From: Apiospora phragmitis
Lineage: Eukaryota > Ascomycota > Sordariomycetes > Amphisphaeriales > Apiosporaceae
Reading direction: 5' to 3'
Length of the DNA: 64,000 nt
NCBI GenBank assembly: GCA_038363925.1
Contig: JAQQWL010000001.1
Location: 1,240,001-1,304,000, forward strand
Each line of letters begins with the position of its first letter. Position 1 is the stretch's first letter. The notes beneath the pieces are model-generated. The model searched no databases, was not told where the DNA came from, and saw only the letters and a list, made by a program, of their open reading frames with translations. Of the stretch, positions 35,347 through 47,434 are shown one piece after another. The translations under genes were made by a program, and so were the position numbers.

Positions 35347-38300
35347 TCAATCTGTCGAGGTCTTTTTCCGCTTGGCCGGGCGCCCCGTCGAGTCCACACC
35401 CTCAACGAAGTGGCCCTTTTCGATCTGGTGCTGCCGGAGGTTGTCCGGGCGATTCTTATAGGCGCTCGTGCAGCCGGGGTACGAGCACTTATAGATCCGC
35501 GGCGGGTCCGTCGAGTGCTGAAGCTTCTTGTGTTTTGCCATGCTGCCCTTGAACCACTGGGGGTCGCCTTTGGGCCGGTAGCCACAGATCTCGCAGCATG
35601 AGTTGGCTTCGACCTTATGCTGCTGGGCGGCGGTGGAGCCTACTCCTTCTTCACCTCCTGGGCCACCACTACCACCAACATCAACAACTTCTGCAACAGA
35701 TTGCATACTACTTGTGACGGAGCCCATGGATCCTGACTCTTGGCCCGACGCCATGTGGTTATTGGCTGTTATTGATGGGCTCTCTCGTCCGAGGATCGTA
35801 GGGTTGACGGTCGAATCAAAGGCCGAGGCTTTGGGTGCTTGTGTAATTGCTGATCCCTCAACTACCGACGGTACCTCTGTAGGTATCAGGAAGCTGGGGT
35901 CGCTGCCGACAAAGACCTCGTCGAAATTGTTGAGGAACTCATCAAAAACGTCCGGCACAGAAAAGCTGCCTACGTCTTCTCGTGGAGGGTCATCAGGAAC
36001 CCCACGGATAAGCGATTCTACCAAATCTACCCCCAGTGTGTGGTACCTTGACCTTGGATTCAGGCTTTGTTGTGCATAGATGGGGTCACACAGGGACCGG
36101 ACTTCCCGGGTGTACGCGTCAGATGATTGCGAAATTGGCAGAACGCTCTATCAAGATGTCAGTCAGTCTCGCCGGTCCACTCCCAGTGAACAGCATAGGG
36201 CAGCTTACCTTTCCTGCCTGGAGGATCTCGAGCTCAAGGCGCCGGATTGTCGTGATATAGCCAGATTCAACCTGAGTATATAATGCTCGGAGCTTAGAAA
36301 CCAATGCGTCGTTTTGCGATCCGAAGTTCTGACCCAGGATCCTGGTGATGTAGTCCACTGTTATAACGAACGCATCCGTCGGATTTGGGTTGTGAGATCT
36401 TGTATCTGATATATGCATGGACCAAAGATCGGATGTCAATATTTCGATACTCCCGATACTCCCAGCGTTATCGAGGGCACTTGAAATTATCATTGCTTCA
36501 AGGTCTAATCTCATGTTAGTAAAACATTGAGGCAATCCGACGCTTAATAGCATGGAACGAGATATAAAATAACAGATCGGGTGGCTTACCATCTAAAAAG
36601 TTCTGTGCCACGCCAACCAGAGGGTCGGCATCGGTGGGGGTCCCAGTATCGTATCGAAATTCTGGCGCTTTCCCTCTATGCTCTGGGGGAAGGAATGATG
36701 AACTGCCTTGCTGTATAGTGTGAGTGGCCTCACGCGGCTGCCATATAGCCCGTACAAGTTGACAGAAAACACCACGCTGATCCGCACCCAGAAATCCTTG
36801 GTATGCCATGGCTTGTTGGAACAGCTGTTTGCATCGGCCCGATAGATCGTCCCCATGGACGACCAAAAGAGTGCGTAGGCCAAATGGACGAAACATATAT
36901 AGTCGATTGGTTGCTCTGGATCTAAGCCACCAAGGATGCCCCTGAGTGAGGCCAAGCCCTTGAGCGCAACCTGCTTCGCACCCAGTGATCTAAGCTCTTG
37001 TGCCAGTAAGTTCCCTCCAAGGCTGGGGCCAACTTTTGAAACGGATGACGTGACATGCTCGCGCAATGTATCCCACGCTGCATTTACCAACACTTGTGTT
37101 TCGCTGCCTGTACTGCTGTGTTGTTCCTGGGTCATTTGTGGCGGAGATGCTTCTCCTGATTGATCGTTACCTGTGAACAACACGTTGATCTCGGTATCGA
37201 TACTCGATGACCATGAGAAGTTTTGTTCCTGGTCGAAATCAAACAGTGGCTCATTATTCCAAGCCCGCGGCACGGACAAGCTCAAAGGATCGTCACCCGG
37301 GAGCTCGGAGATGTTGCTTAGAGAATAGTCGCCGTTGTTGACCTCAGCCTCCAAGGGGTCTTGAAGCAGAACTGTTTTATCACTGACACCATCTCGTACT
37401 GCTCCATCCCAACAAACAATCGTGGGATGGTCCTTTGGAAATTTGCAGCTGTTTTCTCTGGACAGCGCGCTCGATTCGATTTCATCGGGACTGAAGGGAG
37501 TGATTGGTGAAGTCAGGTTCGTATTGATGCTCGAGTCTAGTGTCCAGGTCAATGAGCCAGCACTCATTGGTGATATTGAACTATTTGCGGAACGCAGTGA
37601 AGAACTTGGAGTGAGATAGGCACCAGATCGTTTCACTGGCCGCCGCCCAACGTTCTGTGTGTCCAGCGCCAAAGAAGGCCGGCAGCACGCCGGTGATGAG
37701 TTGAGTCCAGTAAAGTTGACAGCCGGCGCGATCATAGAGTCCATGTTACTGGCAGGAAAGGACCTGTTGGAAACCACCGGTTGCGCTTCGTAGTTAACGG
37801 AGTCGAGCTGAAGGGGCTGAGAGCTGGAGTCCATTTCTAGTATTTCGGTTCCTCCCATCTCAATCTCGAGTGTTGGTTGAGCCTCGGGTGCTACCGGTTG
37901 TTGCGGAATATCGAGTGAGTCATAGCTTGGAGGGGAAGGCAGAACATCATCTGCTACGACTTCAATCATCTCGTCCTTTCGGGACCTGTGCCCTAATGTG
38001 GAAAAGAAGCTCTTAGCCTTCTGGATTATGCGTCGTCGCTTTGTTGTTGGATGGCCAGCAAGGCAGCCTTTACATCTCCCTTCTTCGCTATAGCGTTCCA
38101 CCTTCATGCAATCATAGCATACATATTCGCCAGTCGCAAAGTGTCTGCAGTCGGTGAGATGCTCCAGCATTTCCTCATGGTTTTCGAACTGCTCTCCGCA
38201 TCTCAGTAAGGGACATCTCAGCCTCTCACTATGCGCCATTCGAACCGACTTATTGCGTTTGACAGCGGCCCAGACGATGAACCGCTGCCTCGCACAGTCC

Positions 38301-38566
38301 TCCCCAGAAGTCTGTCGAGTACTATGAGCAGTCAGCACTGAACCTATTATCGACGTCAGTAGTAAGTAGAGGTCAAGGGCGTACATGCAAGACACGGATG
38401 TCCTGGATCTACTCTCCGTGCTCAAACTAGAGCTTGAACGCCTCCGTAGGGGCCACGAGTTGGACTCAACCGTCGACGTTCCCGAATCCGGTAAGTTCTC
38501 TCGGTCCAGAAAGAGGGTGTCGGCGGCGGAGGATCGTCCCGCTCCTGAAGCCTTTTTCGAGTCCAT
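35347..38566 (-). CDS. Large C2H2 zinc-finger regulator, frameshifted as given
   Basis: Exons 38566-38385, 38321-36590, 36504-36209 and 36147-35347. Start MDSKKASG is the first ATG. A Cys/His-rich segment lies near the N-terminus (RCPLLRCGEQF, EMLEHLTDCRH, YVCYDCMKVERYSEEGRCKGC), then a basic KRRR stretch, a long Ser/Pro-rich disordered part, a helical fungal regulator-like region (DYICFVHLAYAL, LVVHGDDLSGRC), and two C2H2 fingers near the C-terminus (CEICGYRPKG to HKKLQH; YKCSYPGC to HQIEKGH) ending in a KRKK signal. One base is missing at the AAAA run 36865-36868 (TTTT in coding sense); with it the gene encodes 1,003 residues and all phases agree. The 63-bp first intron is divisible by three, so its boundaries are less certain. 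Target genes unknown. Confidence 0.8.
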
Positions 38567-41500
38567 TGTAGCGGGCAATTTTACAGTATAGCACCACGCC
38601 TCAGTTCCGTGACGACAACATCAATGGAATTCCACGTCGGCATCGGCACGATCCCAGAACCTCATGTTATGTGGAAACATTTCGAAGTGCTACCTCAGCA
38701 AGATGACAAAATGAGGTTTCTATTTAGGACTGCAAATGATACAAAGGTACAAGCGTAGGACTTTTAGGCAGGCCTGCAAGCCTCATTGGTAGAAGTCCAT
38801 ATCCGGCATACACTTGTATGCAAGTTCTGGAGGGCGCAGGGGACCCAGAAGGGCTTTGAGGGACGTTGGGGGCGGGATCTAACTCGATGAAGTACGGTAG
38901 GCAACAAGGCTGAATCCGCCGATCCGCTCTGCCTTGAGGGATTCGAGCAAAGCCGCTGCAGCGGCAGCTGAATGGCGGAGCGAATTGGGTCATAGGCTCG
39001 GGCTCGAACCAATGACAGCACGAGGACGGTCGAGCAGAGGTGCTTAGGACCAGGCAGCACTACGCTGCAGTCCTTTGGTCTTATGCCCGCCGGTCCTCGA
39101 CGAATGTCCTGGGCGTCTCCAAACTTGGAGGTGAGAAAAAGCATTGGACACAAATCAGACAAGGTGGTATCGAGACTCGCCCACTGGTCAAACCAAACAC
39201 CATCGGAACGGCGAAGGACGAAGCCAGAATAAAATGTGCCAGCGGACAGCATTGCAGTAGTAAATGGGCCAAAGCGGAAGAGCGAAGAGGTTTGTTTAAG
39301 TAGACGTATCGTTCAGAGTTGTTTGTTGATCTTCTTCAATCCTTTCAGCCCTACAAGACACCCCTGGCTAGGCCATCTTGAAGTCCGTTGCCGGAGTTCC
39401 ATTGGCCTCTTGTTTGGTTGGTTGGCCACTCCAATATTTGAAGTATCCGTCCGCCAACACGCCAAAGGACATTGGGACAGGTGGGCGCGCGCCATGTCGG
39501 AAGGCTGCCTGCCTACCATGGGGAAGATGGGTGGGATGTAGTAAGTAGGACATGCATCCCATTGACTTTGTCCTTTTGGTTGGTGGGGAGGAGCTGTCTG
39601 GCTGTGATGCGAAGCACCAGCCACGCAGATTACCTCATGAATGGTCCAGGGTAGAGGTTGCGGGTGGATGGCGGGAGACAAGACACTACTGTACACCACC
39701 GCCATCTTGATTGGAAGTTGGCGCAAAGGGAGCAATCACTCAACACATGAGGGCAGTACAATAATGTACTTGCCTGCTAGCACTTTGCCCAAGAAGCGGG
39801 ATAGCCGATCAGCTAACCGAAGAAGTAATAAGCTGCATACAGCGAACGCAGCGTCCTTGTGTTGTGCACACCGCCGCTGACATTCCAATCTATACCTTTA
39901 TGCAAGGAGGTATCTATTTGATTGCCTGGTAGGTACACTTTGGCTGATGTTATCTGGAATATCCACCGTACATCTATGTAGTTCAAATAGGTCCTCAAGT
40001 AATGAGGCGTCATGGCATCGTCCGTCATGGTGTTGATAATCAGGAGAATTAGCCAACTGAAGGAGAATACATTACCCCGCTTGCAGGACCCAAGAGTCCA
40101 AAACAACCATAGCGGACAACCTTTTTCTTTATTAGCACTACCCACCTCACGACAGGTCAACTTACGTGTTAACTGTTTCAGGAAGATGCATGCTGACGAG
40201 GGTGCTGGAGGGGTTAAGCTCAGAACCACGCATCTGGCACTTTGTTTCAGATAAGAAACCACCCTCAAGCTCAATTGGCACTCCATTTCCAGAAGCACAG
40301 TGCACGACGGAAGGAATGCGCTGCAACGGTAGTGTCTGAGATCGACCCTGCCCAAGGATCAAGGAGGTTCTGATGACGAACGGATCTCGAGACAAACAGC
40401 CCCTCTCCTCGCTCCCACCCTCTTCATGTCCTCCAGACCCCTCCAGACCCCATCCATCAACGCTGTCACCGTCTCGGAATGCCGTGCTTTGTGGGACTGA
40501 GAGAGAAAAAAACTGGGAGAGGGTGCAGTAGTGCAGGTCCATGTCCTTGGGAATCCAACCTTGTCCCTGGGTAGGTTGAGGGGACTGGCGTATTGGAACA
40601 CGCGGTCCGGACTCTAGATACACACACAAGATGGGCTAGCAACGACGCTTATCACGCTTGTCACGATGCTGAAAGGCACATGATAAGTCTATTCGCCATG
40701 CACCATGGCACCGTTCCAACCAACAGCATGTGGCGCCTGTCGGGTCGCCATTTCGGGACGATGCTATTCGCCTACGGCTTCTTCTCTTATCAGATAACCT
40801 GCCGAAGAGAGAGAGAGAATGAGAGAATGAGCCATGGCATGAAGTGATCAGTGATAACCGATTCGTCCAGCTTCAAAAGGACTCGTCTTTTCCGACGGGA
40901 TGCAGGGGGGTGGGTTGTGTTGAACATGAGAGGCAAGCCGCTTGAGGAATGACATCGCTTGTTGGTGGGCATAGTTGGCCCATTTTCGTTGGCATACAAT
41001 ATCGTCTCAAGTCTTGACTCTCGGATCAGCCAACATCTCCACCCGGAAGCGTCTTCAGCGACGATCGCGGCCTTCTGATAAACATTTCTACCTGCCCATT
41101 CGTGAACCCAATGCTCCCATCTCATACTCCCGTCATTCTTGTTCTTATTCCCGTTGCCTCCACAAGAAAGACGACCAAATCCACCAGCCTTTCTTATTCA
41201 CTGCGAGACATCCTGCAGACAACATCTAGCACATTGTCTAAGAGTCCTAGGATTCGTCTTTCCACTATCTCGGCCTGCCTGACTACTTTACTTGGCTATC
41301 ACTTGGACGTCGTTCGTCGATTTACCACCTACCCTTACCCTACCTACTTTACCTACATATTACATCCCAGGGTCCATTGAAACGACCCCTCCAAAAAAAA
41401 ACCCAGCCGATTGGTAAGAATTGACATTTCAGACGCCGACAGACGACTTTAACCGCCTGGCGCCATTCCATCTCAGACGACCCGGCGACAAATTTTATTT

Positions 41501-41618
41501 CGTCTTAATTTGCCCTTTTATCTCGCTCTCGGGGCTCCTTTTTTTACCTCGCACCTCGCGACCCCCAACCATTACGGGCCTGGCCTCCGAACGCTGGCCG
41601 GCCACACAAAATGCTTAG
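38567..41618. other. Intergenic region of 3 kb, nothing recognised
   Basis: Divergent space between the C2H2 regulator and the membrane GNAT gene. The longest frames (39813-40355 and 38764-39252, both minus) show no domain or conserved motif. The stretch 41320-41360 is a pyrimidine-rich CCTAC/TTACC repeat close to the GNAT start, likely promoter or 5' leader. Confidence 0.5.
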
Positions 41619-42928
41619 ATGGCGCACGTGCGAGAGCTGGACCTGAACACCTGCGGTCATGATTCAATAGTGGACAAATTCAATGCAGTGCCTGGGCTTA
41701 GGACTAGCACTGGTAAGTTGAAATATCGTGCGAATTGCAAACCACAGTAGTGACTGGTGCTCTTCAACTCTCCTTCTTGCAGTCTTTTCGAAGGGATTGC
41801 ATGCCATGTCCTCGCCTGGCATCTCTCCAATGCTAGTGCACCAATTGCTTCCTGTTTGAGATATAGCAAGAGACATATCAGCTTCAAGCAAGCTACCTTA
41901 CAGCCCATTCACCATTGGATAGTTTTCCATATAAGAAACCCTTCGCCAAGGAGCGCCCAGATATTACTGCCGGCGTCAGATAACCAAGCTTCCGACTGAC
42001 TGACGGCTCCCTCTTTTATATTACAGCATTCTTCACCTTTCTCCGGGCGAATCTGGTGGTGAACCCCTCGGCCATGTCCTCCAACGCCAACACGCCAATG
42101 CTCGAGCCATCCTCCTCCCAGGCCCTGCCGCCGCCCTCGCCGGTGCCCCTGGCCGCCGTCGCGGACGACGATGACCATGGCGCGGCGCCCCTCGGCCCGG
42201 TCCCCGACGACCTGCCGCCGCTGGAGATCGGGGTCCTGAAGGACGAGACGGACCAGGTGGACGCGCTGAACCTCGTCGCCGACTCGATCGCGCAGCAGCG
42301 CCAGCTCGCCTCCTTCTACGCCGTCTTCCACCCGTACCTCCTCGCCGTGCTGGCCGCCGCGCTCGGCCTCGCCTTCCAGTTCTCGTGGCGCGCGCGGCGC
42401 GACCTCGGCATGACCCTCATGCTCCACTCGGCCGTCCTCATGACGTACCTGCTGGGCATCCGCTACTTCACGGGCCGCTACATCGCCGTCGCCGAGGCGC
42501 TCACGTGGGACTGGATGGTGTCGCCCGACACGGGCGACCAGGACACCATCATCGGCGTGCGCTACGGCAAGACGCTGATCGGCGCCCTGGTCCTGCGCCT
42601 GGAGTCCCCCGCCGCCGTCCTGGCCGCGGCAGGCACCAAGCGGCGCACGCGCGCCTCGGCGCTCAAGGGCGGCAAGGGCGTCATCCGGGCCTGGACGGTC
42701 ATGCTGCGATACCGCGGCAAGGGCGTCGGGTCGGATCTGCTGCACGAGGCCGTCAAGGTAACGCGGGAGAAGTGCGGCAAGGATGCCGCAGTCGGGTTCG
42801 CCAAGGAGCATGCGAACAGCACCATGGTGCTGCCCGAAGTGTTCAACGGGCAGTTTCGCAAGAATGAGCAGAGGGCCGCCAAGGCGTTGGATAAGGTTCT
42901 GGGCGAAGGCATCAGGCGTAAGCGGTGA
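41619..42928 (+). CDS. Membrane-associated GNAT-family protein
   Basis: Two exons, 41619-41712 and 42027-42928, give 331 residues. The first exon (MAHVRELDLNTCGHDSIV) was found by joining a good GTAAGT donor at 41713 to the TTACAG acceptor ending at 42026; the frame matches exactly and supplies AFFTFLRANLVVNP ahead of the second-exon ATG. The 314-bp intron is the longest I place here. Two hydrophobic segments (LLAVLAAALGLAF and LMLHSAVLMTYLLGIRYF) precede a GNAT-like half: IGVRYGKTLIGALVLRL, then IRAWTVMLRYRGKGVGSDLL with the acetyl-CoA-binding RGKGVG loop. Substrate unknown. A NAT8-like layout is a possible comparison. If exon 1 is wrong, the start would be 42074 (284 residues). Confidence 0.8.
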
Positions 42929-43354
42929 TTTTGATATATAAATTTATATCACCTACCAATCCCTGTGCTTAGGGAGCTTTCGCTTTGGGTTCTGCTGGCT
43001 GTCAAACTTAGTGTAACGGGGGAGGAGAAGGGTGGCTTCTATATAGAACAGGATCTGATTGCAGTTGATACCCATTCATTCAATTCTATAAGCATTTCAA
43101 ACCTACTCTTTAGTCGTCTTCACGTTACACTCACTGGCATTGGTTGATGTATAAACTCCCAAGTGGTTCGCGAATAGTGGGGTATCGTGATTCTCAAGAT
43201 GGGAAATAGTGCCTAGTAGAAACCGCGCCCAGTTTCGGCTGAATGATGCCGATGCATCGATGCCATGATTATGTCCCAAAGCCAGAAATAATCACCATAA
43301 ATCAATAACCGTCCGCCAACGCCGTAAGGATGGAAAAATGAGACATGTCGGCAT
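42929..43354. other. Intergenic region between convergent genes
   Basis: 426 bp holding the 3' ends of the GNAT gene and the H4 variant; nothing else seen. Confidence 0.55.
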
Positions 43355-44248
43355 CTAAGAGTTGTTGCTGGCCTTCTTCTTGCCGTACTGGTAGTCATGC
43401 TCGAAGCCCCAGACAGGGCGACCATGGCGTCTGAAGAGCATGAAGGATCTGTGGAAAGACAGGTTAGTTGGATTTGATTCACTATGCGTTCTACGCGCAA
43501 CAAGAGCGCCGAGCCAGTCAGAACTAGCTTCTCAGGGAATGGAACTGACGTCGTTCAGTGTGATCGTCTTAGCACGACGATACTCACAGTAGGTGGTCGC
43601 GTCGCGCAGAACCTGGAAGTCATACTATGAGTAACGCTGTCATGGGGAGGAGAATGGGGGAATTACACACCATCTCGACGTAGGCTCGGAGGGCACTGCG
43701 CGTCTCCTGGTAGACGTGAGCTGAGATGCGCTTGACGCCGCCACGGCGGGCGAGACGGCTGTGGATTGTTTGTTAGCCATGAACGGATAAGAGTTTGTAT
43801 TTTTCCGGAGTTGAGAATCCTGGAAACGGCAAAAAAGAGATATCCGGATGACTTACCGGATGTCGGGCTTAGCTACAGCGCAAGAGCATTAAATGTCAGT
43901 ATGCACCGTCTCCAGCTAGGCAGGCAGGAAACCTGCAACCTGCCAAAGAGAGCAAGGTGACGGGCCACTACTGATGCCGTTGATGTTGTCGCGCAGGACC
44001 TTGCTGTAAACGAAGATGTCAGTATGCGCATTGCTGTGACTTGGGGGTCACGTGCCCACGTGAAACTGAGAGAGGTGACAGGCCAGCATGAAAGCAAAGT
44101 GGCAAGATCAGAGGCTGGGAGGAGCAACAAGCGTGTTGACTTACCGGTGACGCTTCGCGCCGGACTTGCCGCTCAGAGACTGGCCCAGGCCCTTGCTGCC
44201 CAGGCCCTTGCCGAAGCCGCCGCCCAAGTAACCACCCTTGCCAGACAT
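43355..44248 (-). CDS. Divergent histone H4 variant
   Basis: Six exons: 44248-44145, 44003-43972, 43872-43857 (a 16-nt microexon), 43758-43671, 43612-43550 and 43448-43355; introns of 141, 99, 98, 58 and 101 bp. The core is clearly H4: GAKRHRKVLRDNI, TKPDIRRLARRGGVKRIS, then a diverged second half (VYQETRSALRAYVE, VLRDATTYCEYRRAKTIT). The N-tail is about 15 residues longer than in H4 and Gly/Lys-rich, and after RPVWGF a 15-residue tail with KKK replaces the usual YGFGG end. One base too many lies in the last exon around 43433-43436; removing it gives HALRRHGRPVWGF at exactly H4 spacing and 131 residues, otherwise the frame ends early. The last donor is GTCAGT. Nuclear, nucleosomal by family; specific role unknown. 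Confidence 0.85.
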
Positions 44249-45606
44249 GATGATGGATGTTGGATGGACGAGTTGGTATGAGGTTGAGTTGTGTGTGGTG
44301 TGTTTGGTCGGAGAGGGTTGATGTGAGAGAGGAATGAACTGTGGAAGTTATTGTGGTGAGGGTGAAAGTGAGAATGAAAGTGAAGGATTGAATGCAGGGA
44401 GCAGGACGCTGAAATCGGACGAGGAATGAGAATGGGCAACTTCAAAGTTGGCCGCGTCAATCCAATCCAATTGAACAAACAATGCTCATCAGAAAAGAGT
44501 GAAGACAGTTGCCAGGCAGATGAATCAAATGCCTATCGACGTATTGGGCAGACAAGACCACTTGTATGTAAATTAGGAGTATTTTGCAGCTGAACGCGCT
44601 GACCAGACCTGCGACAATCCCGTGGCGGAGAATGATGGGTGGGGATCGTCAACAGTGAGCGAGCGGGACGAAGCGTGGGATAAAGTGGGGTGGCAAAGTT
44701 CCAGCGGCTCGGCAGCTTGAAGTTGCTGCAAGTTTGCGGCAGGGATCACAGTCAATGGCAACTACACCCGACACACACATACTTCACATCACTTGCAACA
44801 TGTAACGGCATTGTTACAATCGCATTTTTCTTTACAAGTGTTTTTCTGGCCGGGGCGATCTTCGTTCTTTGATTCTTCTGCTATGCATTGGGCTTCGTAC
44901 AGGGCGATACGTGCATTGGTACTCGGAAGCAATTACTGCAGATGCACTTAACCTTACGCTGTTTGGCTGGGAATGATCGAGAGAAGACCTAGTCTAATGT
45001 AGACTCGTGCTTGAACTCGCTCTTCTCGATGGCAATTCATGAAGTGTATATGCTGTTTTAATCATCTGTCCCAGTGAGAGTGGCATGCCTAGACAGCATT
45101 CCCATCCGTCTGGTGGCGAATACAGGTAGAGCAGGGAGTTCTATGGTGGCGATAGCATCACCAAATTCTATGGCCCGAATGAAATGGCAGAGATGAGGCT
45201 CTGGCTTATACGTAGATAAGCAACATATATCATGTATAGCTCAGGCAACTGCCATGAAGCTGTAGCACGTTATGTCGAGGGGGTTTCAGCGTACTTTGTT
45301 CAAAGAATGCATGTTGACGGACAAGTAGGTATGGTTTGTTTGTATAATACAGTCTCATGAACGAATACCTACACGTAGGTACTCACAACTTACCCTGACC
45401 CAACATGCGCCCACCTCCAAGGAGTGGCCCTTCATTGTCTTCAACCCCAGATCCATCATGATATCACCCAAAAGCAAAATACCGACCAACAACGCCGGAG
45501 AAACTCCAATCTCAAACCAGTCTTATGGCACGTCCATGCGTGCCAAAAAGAGTATGTCTCCTCCCAAACATCCATCTCTCACAACCACTCACATTGTTGA
45601 TCTACC
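44249..45606. other. Intergenic region, nothing recognised
   Basis: 1.36 kb between two minus-strand genes. Holds the H4-variant promoter; the 140 bp just upstream of its ATG are rich in GTGAG/GAGAA purine repeats. No gene seen. Confidence 0.5.
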
Positions 45607-47434
45607 CTACCAACTTGGACCGCCTCCACCGCCACTACTGCTACTGCTACTGCTACTGCTACTGCTACAACTCCCTGTCTGTACCGGTGACAAGCTAACC
45701 TGCCGCCTCACCCAAGCGACCGCCTCCTCCCACTCGATCCCGCCAGCCCCCGCCGCACCCCGCCCAACACCGCTAGCACTATACGCAAGAGCGTCGGAGC
45801 AAGCCGTTACCAGATCGCGACCCGAACTCCCAACCCACCAGAAGAGGCGTCCCGCGCGATGCAGCAGCAGGGCCCAGTGCGCCAGCAACAAAAGCTCCAG
45901 GGGTTCCCAGGGGGTGAAGCCGCCGGCGGCGGCCTCCATGTCGCGGCGCGCGAGCGTCGGCCAGGACAGGAGGAAGCAGCGGACCGCGTCGCGCGCGTCC
46001 TCGGCGTAGAACCGCTCCAGGTGCGCGATCACCTTCTGGTAGTAGTCGAACGAGACGTCCACGTCGGCCTGCGTCTGCATGTAGTTGTTATCCGCTGCTG
46101 ACTGGAGTGACGAAGGCGCCCCCTCCCCATCATCTTGAGCTTGGGCTGCGGCGGTTGCAATTGTTGTTGTCTCGGGGTCGCCGCCAAGGCGGCAACAGTG
46201 GCAAAGTCGTGGTGCGTGTTCTGGATGATGCGCGGATCAATCATATCCATGACGGCGTTTATCTCATCGTACCCACTGTCGTCTTGTTCTACAGACGAGA
46301 CGAAGACCGAGTCTTCCATCGGCCCGGTCGAGTAGACCGCCATTGCCAATTCTTGGGTGGCCATCTCCCGCGTGGTGGTGTTGCCCGCCACCACGGCCGC
46401 TGCCTGGGAGTGCAGCTTTCTGTTCAGCAAACGCAGCCGTGTGAATACGGCTTTGTGCTCCTTGTCCAAGATATCCGGCGATGCCTCTCCTAGACAAAGA
46501 ATGGTACGTAGAGGCCATGGACTGTCCAGCAACCAATTCATGTGCCTTTGCGCGAGCTGGTAGGAGCTGGATAGGAGCCCGAATGTGACCTCGATTTGTG
46601 CCAGGCGGCTTTTCGAGCTTCTATTGTTGCCACTGTTTGACGTTCCATTCTGGACCCGCCCGCCCCCCAGCTCCTTTGGTGGTGATGATGTGTTAGTAAT
46701 TTGGGAAACGGCAAGGTTGAAGACAACCAGCATAGCCGAAACGAAGACGAGGATGTGGTGGTTATCTGGCGTGGGGCTGAGAGCCGGGTCCCGGAACGCC
46801 GCGCTGGCTTTGTCATAGTATTGCATGGCGATATTCGCGTACGAATCGCGGCTGTTCTCTGTCGCCGACGTCATGGCCGTGTCCAAAGCGGCCGTAGCCA
46901 TTATCGTCGAGAGCAAGACATCGCTATGTTCGAGGGCCAGATGTGGTAACACGCCCATACAATAGTAGGCATCCTCTGGCACAGCGACGAATCCTGTATA
47001 GGTCCTGGTACACCACCGGTGCATAAGTTCCAATTCCAGTAGCCTCTCGGATCCCCATGGCAAAAGGCTCATAGACGATTGTTGCGAGGGGCACTGGTGA
47101 GAGGGAGTCGAGGATCTAGAACTGGCGCCATCGCTGTGCTGGTTTGAATAGGCGGCCAAGGAAGGAGACCGATTGCCTTTGGCTCCCTGAAAAGTCGGAT
47201 ACTCGCAAGGGACTTGACGAAGTATGCAGTTCCCGCATGGAGGTCCTGACTCATCACACTGGGTCGACCGTCAGTCTTGTGTGCAGAAGAGTGTATGGGA
47301 GGTCTGGATCGTCGTACCTTGACATGAAACTTCTTGCAACTACCGCAACCATGGCGGGACTTCTTATGAGGCCTCCTTTTGTGTTGTGTTACGGGTTTCG
47401 TCGTGGTCTTAGATGTAGTAGTCTGGGCAGCCAT
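45607..47434 (-). CDS. Zn2Cys6 regulator (Upc2-like layout), frameshifted as given
   Basis: Exons 47434-47318 and 47258-45607 (59-bp intron inside the zinc cluster). The cluster reads RHGCGSCKKFHVK, splice, CDESGPPCGNC, LRQVPC: Cx2Cx6Cx6Cx2Cx6C, with the HKKSRHGCGSC start common to the Upc2/sterol-regulator type. The regulatory domain follows (LELMHRWCTRTYTGF, VLLSTIMATAALD). A frame break is required between about 46117 and 46177; the CCCC run of the coding strand at 46174-46177 or the G-run near 46117 could each lack one base. Corrected length is 589 residues. The frame then continues to YYQKVIAHLERFY and WEEAVAWVRRQV and ends in a Ser-then-Gly homopolymer encoded by a trinucleotide repeat. 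Target genes unknown. Confidence 0.83.
45625..45668. repeat. Trinucleotide repeat encoding poly-Ser
   Basis: Tandem CTGCTA-type units (plus strand) within the 3' part of the Zn2Cys6 gene, giving a run of about 11 serines followed by glycines. Likely length-variable. Confidence 0.8.

Noticed and set aside
38995..39025. B-box-like GGTTCGAGCCC on the minus strand
   Set aside because: T-stem does not pair and no A box lies at the right distance.
39813..40355. 180-codon minus-strand frame in the 38.6-41.6 kb gap
   Set aside because: Composition is unlike the real genes here and no motif is visible; treated as chance.
41909..42811. 300-codon minus-strand frame opposite the membrane GNAT gene
   Set aside because: Antisense shadow produced by GC-rich third positions of the plus-strand gene.
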